From the NCBI GenBank assembly GCA_002254385.1, contig NJDO01000078.1, positions 1 to 15,629 on the forward strand: DNA of 15,629 bases. The letters run 5' to 3'. The notes under the pieces are model-generated. The model was not told where the DNA came from and did no database searches. It saw only the letters and a program-made list of their open reading frames with translations. Origin of the DNA: Thermoplasmatales archaeon ex4484_6. Its GTDB lineage: Archaea; Thermoplasmatota; Penumbrarchaeia; Penumbrarchaeales; Penumbrarchaeaceae. Each line of letters starts with the position of its first letter. The first letter of the stretch is position 1. Shown in pieces: positions 13,737 to 15,629 of this stretch. A program made the translations under genes and the position numbers.

Positions 13737-15629
13737 GTGAGAACGATCGCGGTCACCGTTCTGATGCTGATGCTGCTTTCCGCATCATATCCCGAGATGA
13801 CCCTGTCCAGGCCGGATGCCGGTCAGGAGGACGGAATGCCGGATATCGCCCGATTCGTGGACGATGCCGTGGCACTGGTAAAGGACATGGCCGGAGGCGG
13901 GAACATCATGCCCCCCATGGATGCCACATCCCTAATAAGGGAGCTTCATGACAGGGGGGAGGGGGAAACCCCGACAAGGACCGACCCGATCCCTACAAGC
14001 TGGTACCTTGCCGGCACCTACACCCATTCCAGGATCTATGTCGCAGAGGGACTCACCGTATCGTCCACCGGGATAGACGCACTCGGATCCGTATTCGATT
14101 CGAAGATATACCCCAATGCCACTTACTGGTTCAATCCGTCGGTTCCCTATGATGTCATCGATATACGGATATATGATTTCGGGGACGGACCCGGGAACGT
14201 GGGAGGCTTCTTCCTGGGGTCCCTGGCAACAAGGAACGATCTGTACGTGGACTCGCAGGATCTGGATTATTCGCTGGACTGGACCTTCGAGATAGTGGCC
14301 CACGAATTCCAGCATCTGCTCCACTACGACCTGGACCCCAACGAGGATGTCTGGCTCAACGAGGGTCTGGCGGATCTCTCCGTCCGCATATGTCTGGGAC
14401 CCGGTACATCGGGTGTGCAGAGTCACATCGACGCTTACGAGAGGTATCCGGAGAACGACCTGTTGACCTGGGATGAGGGCGAACCCCCCGATTATATGGG
14501 AACGATCGCTGATTACGGAAGGGCATATGCGTTCGTATCGTATCTGACATACCATTTCGGCATGAGGGACCTGACAGTGGACCTCGTGGCCAACGCACAG
14601 AACTCGATAGCTTCCATCGACTCCACCCTGGCCGATCTGGGATATTCGGAAAGATTCGGGGATGTTCTGAGGGGGGAGAAGGTCGCGGATCTTCTGGACG
14701 ATCCGGATTTCGGCGGGGGAATATACGACCAGGGGCTCATAGATATAGGGATCAGGACCTTAGAGGTGAACACGAACGTCTATCCCGTGAATCACACGAT
14801 CGATTCGACGGTAAGGTATTCGGCCTATTACATCCGGCTTACCGGGGGCTCCCCGACGATGTCCCTGTCGGTAAGCTCCCCCGATCCCGTGGAGGTCACC
14901 ATAGTCGGAACGGGAAGCTCGATGATACTCTCCGCAATCAACCTGACGAACAGCGGAGCCGGGGACATCGTCCGGATCCTGTCCGGATTCGGGGAGGAAT
15001 ATGATACGATCTACGTGATGCCGCATACCTCGAGGGCCGGGGGAACGATAACGGTCTCGGTCGAGGAGACGGGTGGGACCCCCCCATCCACGAACATTTC
15101 CGTGGTCCCACCCGTTCCGGATGGCAGGAACGGATGGTATCTCTCCCCACCGGGGGTGGTCCTCGAGACATCATCTCCCGATGCAAGGATACTCTATTCG
15201 TGGAACGGAGGGCCGGAGGAGGAATACGTATCCACTCTCCACCCGCCGGAGGGCATCAGCGTTCTGTCGTTCCACGCGGTGTCCAATTTCGGACTGGAGG
15301 AGGAGGCAAGGGAGATGGTATTCAAGGTCGATACGAAGGACCCGGCATTGGACATCAGCCTGGACCCTCCTTATCCGGATGGTATGAACGGTTATTACGT
15401 GAGCGATCCGACGATAACGCTCGCGACCCTGGAACCGAACGATACCGCATACTACGATACGGGTGGCGGCCCCGTTCGCTACACGGGCCCTTTTCAGCTG
15501 GGACAGGGGGATTGGACCCTCAGATACTGGGCCGAGGACCTTTCCGGAAGGAAGAGCGGCAACAGCACCTGCAACCTGCTGATCGATCTCAGCAACCCCT
15601 ACCTCCGCCTGGTTGCCGAACCCGGAGAA
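13737..15629 (+). CDS. Secreted HExxH zinc metallopeptidase with C-terminal beta repeats (3' end outside window)
   Basis: From GTG at 13737 the frame is open for 631 codons to the window edge. Residues 1-18 form a signal peptide (MRTIAVTVLMLMLLSASY). The catalytic zinc motif HEFQH is at 189-193, followed by NEGLADLS with Glu209 as the likely third ligand, so the enzyme is a gluzincin. HEFQHLLHYD...WLNEGLAD and the later YGRAYAFVSYLTYHFG resemble the M30 (hyicolysin-like) and immune-inhibitor-like peptidases. After the catalytic region there are beta-sandwich segments and two units about 86 residues apart (VPDGRNGWYLSPPGVVLETS near 458; YPDGMNGYYVSDPTITLATL near 544). These resemble chitobiase C-terminal/OmpL47-type domains. 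The protein probably degrades extracellular proteins. The C-terminus and any anchor are not visible. Confidence 0.83.
   Translation, partial: MRTIAVTVLMLMLLSASYPEMTLSRPDAGQEDGMPDIARFVDDAVALVKDMAGGGNIMPPMDATSLIRELHDRGEGETPTRTDPIPTSWYLAGTYTHSRIYVAEGLTVSSTGIDALGSVFDSKIYPNATYWFNPSVPYDVIDIRIYDFGDGPGNVGGFFLGSLATRNDLYVDSQDLDYSLDWTFEIVAHEFQHLLHYDLDPNEDVWLNEGLADLSVRICLGPGTSGVQSHIDAYERYPENDLLTWDEGEPPDYMGTIADYGRAYAFVSYLTYHFGMRDLTVDLVANAQNSIASIDSTLADLGYSERFGDVLRGEKVADLLDDPDFGGGIYDQGLIDIGIRTLEVNTNVYPVNHTIDSTVRYSAYYIRLTGGSPTMSLSVSSPDPVEVTIVGTGSSMILSAINLTNSGAGDIVRILSGFGEEYDTIYVMPHTSRAGGTITVSVEETGGTPPSTNISVVPPVPDGRNGWYLSPPGVVLETSSPDARILYSWNGGPEEEYVSTLHPPEGISVLSFHAVSNFGLEEEAREMVFKVDTKDPALDISLDPPYPDGMNGYYVSDPTITLATLEPNDTAYYDTGGGPVRYTGPFQLGQGDWTLRYWAEDLSGRKSGNSTCNLLIDLSNPYLRLVAEPGE

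Noticed and set aside
1..15629. CRISPR array, tRNA or rRNA genes, defence or toxin systems
   Set aside because: I looked for short regularly spaced direct repeats, cloverleaf-like segments and typical defence motifs and saw none. The only regular repeats are diverged protein repeats inside surface genes.

Overview
The window looks like chromosomal DNA of a euryarchaeon, most likely of the Thermoplasmatota. This is inference from gene content and style. An HVO_0476-type zinc-finger protein, a COG1031 radical SAM protein with a C-terminal helix-hairpin-helix, and very large secreted proteins with beta-propeller, Ig-like and calcium-binding repeats are typically archaeal. Several genes also have a TATA-like box about 25-27 bases before the start codon and no Shine-Dalgarno sequence, the pattern of leaderless archaeal transcripts.

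Layout from left to right. (1) Positions 1-3232, minus strand: an AT-rich, 3'-incomplete gene for a giant secreted protein with a seven-unit SBBP beta-propeller, a fibronectin-III-like domain and Ig-like repeats every 97-99 codons. (2) Positions 3233-3629: an intergenic region holding a degenerate insertion sequence of about 300 bp with matching inverted ends and only the C-terminal piece of a DDE transposase. Base composition changes here from AT-rich to GC-rich. (3) Positions 3630-4238, plus: an HVO_0476-family zinc-ribbon protein, convergent with (4). (4) Positions 4253-7390, minus: a secreted, membrane-anchored protein with beta-sandwich and Ig-like domains and calcium-binding repeats. (5) Positions 7493-10563, minus: a second anchored surface protein with a BNR-like propeller, FnIII and Big_5 domains and calcium-binding repeats. 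Its frame is broken by one apparently missing base next to a GGGCCC run near 8080. (6) Positions 10651-12402, minus: a COG1031 radical SAM protein. (7) Positions 12478-13179, plus, divergent from (6): a MagIII/EndoIII-like HhH-GPD DNA glycosylase, followed by a small SecB-like protein (13230-13652). (8) Positions 13737-15629, plus, running off the window: a secreted zinc metallopeptidase with HEFQH and a downstream Glu ligand, followed by chitobiase/OmpL47-like repeats.

Four of the eight intact or near-intact genes encode cell-surface or secreted proteins, together covering about 70% of the window. They share building blocks (signal peptide, propeller or sandwich head, Ig-like stalk and, where the C-terminus is visible, a calcium-binding linker, one membrane helix and a short cytoplasmic tail), which suggests an adhesion or surface-layer/degradation role. 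The housekeeping-type genes between them (zinc-ribbon, radical SAM, glycosylase, SecB-like) have no visible functional link to the surface proteins. I saw no CRISPR array, no tRNA or rRNA gene and no defence island. I do not find a clear new biological system. The strongest items for follow-up are the frameshift, the IS remnant at the composition break, and the unassigned radical SAM and SecB-like genes.
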